Below, piece by piece: positions 62,280 to 64,000 of a stretch of DNA of 64,000 nucleotides. Made by a program: the position numbers and the translations under genes. The stretch comes from DATAYA01 sp963754235. GTDB taxonomy: Bacteria > Pseudomonadota > Alphaproteobacteria > Acetobacterales > Acetobacteraceae. Within the stretch, counting starts at the first letter, position 1; every line of letters begins with the position of its first letter. The notes beneath the pieces were generated by a model. It was not told the origin of the DNA. It searched no databases and worked only from the letters and a program-made list of their open reading frames with translations. The stretch is from NCBI GenBank assembly GCA_963754235.1, contig CAVWFK010000010.1, positions 29,371 to 93,370 of the forward strand, written 5' to 3'.

Positions 62280-63391
62280 GCGGGGCTTCGTCCTGATCGC
62301 CGCCCTGTCCGGCCGTGCCCTCGCCGCCGCCGCTGTCCGCTCGGGCTACCGGCCGCTGGTCGCCGATTTGTTCGCCGATCTCGACACGGCCGAACTCGCC
62401 GCTGCTGCCGAGCGCGTTCCCGGCAGCCTCGCTCGCGGCTTCCGCGGCTCGGCCCTGCTCGCCGCCCTCGACCGCCTCGCTGTCGGGCGCTCGCCGGCCG
62501 GCGTGGTGTGCGGCGCCGGGTTCGAGGACCGGACCGCGCTGCTCGCCGCAATCGGCCGCCGCCACCGCCTGCTCGGCAACCCGCCCGCGACAGTGCGGGC
62601 GGTCAAGCAGCCCGACCGGCTGGCCGCTCTCTGCGCCCGCGTCGGCGTCCGCATCCGCGGATCCAGGAGCGACTGGGGGACCGGCCGGGGCCGAGCCGGC
62701 GTTGGCTGGAGAAGCGCGTGGGCGGCTCAGGCGGCGTGCATGTCCGGCCGCTCGAAGCCGGGTCCCGCCCGCGCCCCGGACGCTATGCACAGGCCCGCAT
62801 CGCCGGGCGTCCGGTTCGCCCTCGTCCTCGCCGATGCGAAGCGCGCGCTGGTGCTCGGTTTCTCCGAGCAATGGTGCGCGCCCACCCCGGCCGGCCGTTC
62901 CGCTACGGCGGCGCGGTCCGGCCAGCGACCCTGCCCGCGCCGATCGCATACGCGCTGCGCGAGGCGGCGGTACGGCTGGTCGCCGGCACCGGACTCGTCG
63001 GACTGAACCGCTCGAATTCATGGTGCGGCGCGACGGGGTCGATCTGATTGAGGTCAACCCGCGCCCTGGTGCCACGCTAGACGTGTTCCCCCACCGCGAG
63101 CTGTTCGCGGCCCACCTCGCAGCTTGCGACGGCGTGCTGCCCGACGCGCCGCTCGCCTTCGCCGGCGCCGAAGCCGCGGCGATCGCTCTATGCCCGCGCT
63201 CGCTCGCGGTCCCCCCCGAATTCCACTGGCCCGACTGGACCGCCGATCGCGAGCCGCCCGGGCGCACGGTCGCCGCGGAGGCGCCGCTCTGCACCGTGCT
63301 CGCTTCCGCCCCCAGTGCGGGCGCGGCCCGCGCCCTCGCCCACACGCGGACGGCCGCGATCCTCGGCATGATGGAGCAACCGCATGGCTGA
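62263..63391 (+). pseudogene. ATP-grasp protein of the H4MPT gene cluster, frameshifted
   Basis: ATP-grasp family protein typical of bacterial H4MPT C1 clusters, biochemical role unknown (possibly a ligase in cofactor synthesis). GTG at 62263 overlaps the mtdB end. Segments: FVLIAALSGRALAAAAVRSG and GRHRLLGNPPATVRAVK-like RRHRLLGNPPATVRAVKQP, then in other frames SRRWLEKRVGGSGGVHV (nucleotide lysine/glycine loop), KRALVLGFSEQW, GRPFRYGGAVRPATLPAPIA, and VDLIEVNPRPGATLDVFPHR. At least four indels between 62660 and 63030. Confidence 0.8.
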
Positions 63392-64000
63392 GCCGCAAGC
63401 GATCAGCGTCAATGGCCGCGCGTGGCCGCTGTTCGAGGCGCTTGCGCCGATGCCGATGCGCTGCGCATCGGTGTGACGGTTGCCAGCGGCGCGCGCCTCG
63501 TCGATGCCGGGGCGAAACGGCCGGGCGGGATTGCCGCCGGGATCGCGATCGCGCGCATCTGTATGGGCGGCCTGGGTCGCATCGGACTGGCCACCGACCC
63601 CGCCCTGCCGCGCTGGCCGTGGACGATCGCGGTCGCCTCCTCGCAGCCGGTGATTGCCTGCCTCGTCAGCCAGTATGCCGGCTGGAGCCTCTCGCATGGC
63701 GAGAAGCCCGATGCGTTTTCGGCACTCGGCTCCGGTCCCGCCCGCGCGCGCGCCCGCCGCGAGAAGCTGTTAGGAACTCAACTATGCCGACGCTGCCGAT
63801 GCCGCCGTGCTGGTGTTGGAAAGGCCCGCCCGCCGCCCGCTCCCCTGATCGTGCGCGTCGCCGCCGAATGCGGCGTCGCGTTATCGCGCCTCGGCATCAT
63901 CTATGCGCCGACGCAGAGCCTGGCCGGCGGCGTGCAGGTGGTGCGCGCGTGCTGGAAGTGGCGTTGCACAAGCTCCACGCGCTGCATTTCCCGTTGGATC
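63384..64000 (+). pseudogene. mch: Methenyl-H4MPT cyclohydrolase, frameshifted, cut by window end
   Basis: Mch hydrolyses methenyl-H4MPT to 5-formyl-H4MPT. The ATG at 63384 (MAEPQAISVNGRAWPLFEAL) overlaps the previous gene by 8 bp. A missing G near 63446 ends the frame at a TGA; beyond it the protein resumes RIGVTVASGARLVDAGAKRP, then GGIAAGIAIARICMGGLGRI and SQPVIACLVSQYAGWSLSHG. Further shifts occur near 63772, 63830 and 63945 (ELNYADAADAAVLVLERPAR-like, then RLGIIYAPTQSLAGGVQV and LEVALHKLHALHFPLD). Confidence 0.85.

Overview
The window is about 70% GC and packed with genes. It looks like an alphaproteobacterial chromosome, most likely Rhodospirillales/Acetobacteraceae. That placement is inferred from a LexA box of the alphaproteobacterial GAAC-N7-GAAC type, the phaR/PHA locus, the ffs-dnaX-ybaB-recR-lexA block and a bacterial tetrahydromethanopterin (H4MPT) formaldehyde-oxidation cluster. 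No species can be named from the sequence alone.

Layout. 1-3.3 kb: glyQ and glyS (glycyl-tRNA synthetase) with a vapBC toxin-antitoxin pair wedged between them. 3.3-11.7 kb: msrB, an acetate kinase, a Nudix hydrolase, and pgk-gap-tkt with a second toxin-antitoxin-like pair (DUF4258/DUF2283) between gap and tkt. The transketolase has lost several catalytic residues. It is followed by a LysR gene and a tautomerase gene that have both lost their 5' ends at one junction. 11.8-16.3 kb: an XRE regulator and the PHA locus (phaR, a coiled-coil protein, a PhaC-like hydrolase, thiolase, CBS protein). 16.3-23.4 kb: LysE exporter, YncE-like propeller plus sterol desaturase, beta-helix lipoprotein, and a frameshifted oxidoreductase-epimerase plus glycosyltransferase pair. 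23.4-36.2 kb: a TRAP transporter (dctPQM), a sugar ABC operon with SDR dehydrogenase and OprB porin, and an amino-acid catabolism group (DadA-like, RraA-like, APC permease).

36.2-41 kb is a graveyard. It holds tandem repeats, a DUF5681 protein, two decayed pieces of type ISP restriction-modification genes and a nucleotidyltransferase. 41.1-44.1 kb: class II aldolase and two peptide-type ABC ATPases without their permeases. 44.1-48.5 kb: XRE protein, SRP RNA, dnaX, ybaB, recR, lexA. 48.6-50.4 kb: an iron-uptake pair behind a Fur-like palindrome, and a cytochrome c. 50.6-55.1 kb: broken panE, a class III cyclase-TPR protein, a D-serine dehydratase-like enzyme and a small conserved protein.

55.1-64 kb is the H4MPT/methanofuran C1 pathway. 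fhcC, fhcD, fhcA, fhcB and a pterin dehydratase-like gene lie on the minus strand and are nearly intact. Diverging on the plus strand are beta-RFAP synthase, mtdB, an ATP-grasp gene and mch (cut by the window end), all carrying multiple frameshifts. Together these genes would oxidise formaldehyde bound to H4MPT to formate.

Indels are patchy across the window, at about 20-23, 38-41, 50-54 and 60-64 kb. Between them the protein sequence stays well conserved, so recent gene decay and local sequence error are both possible and need raw-read checking.
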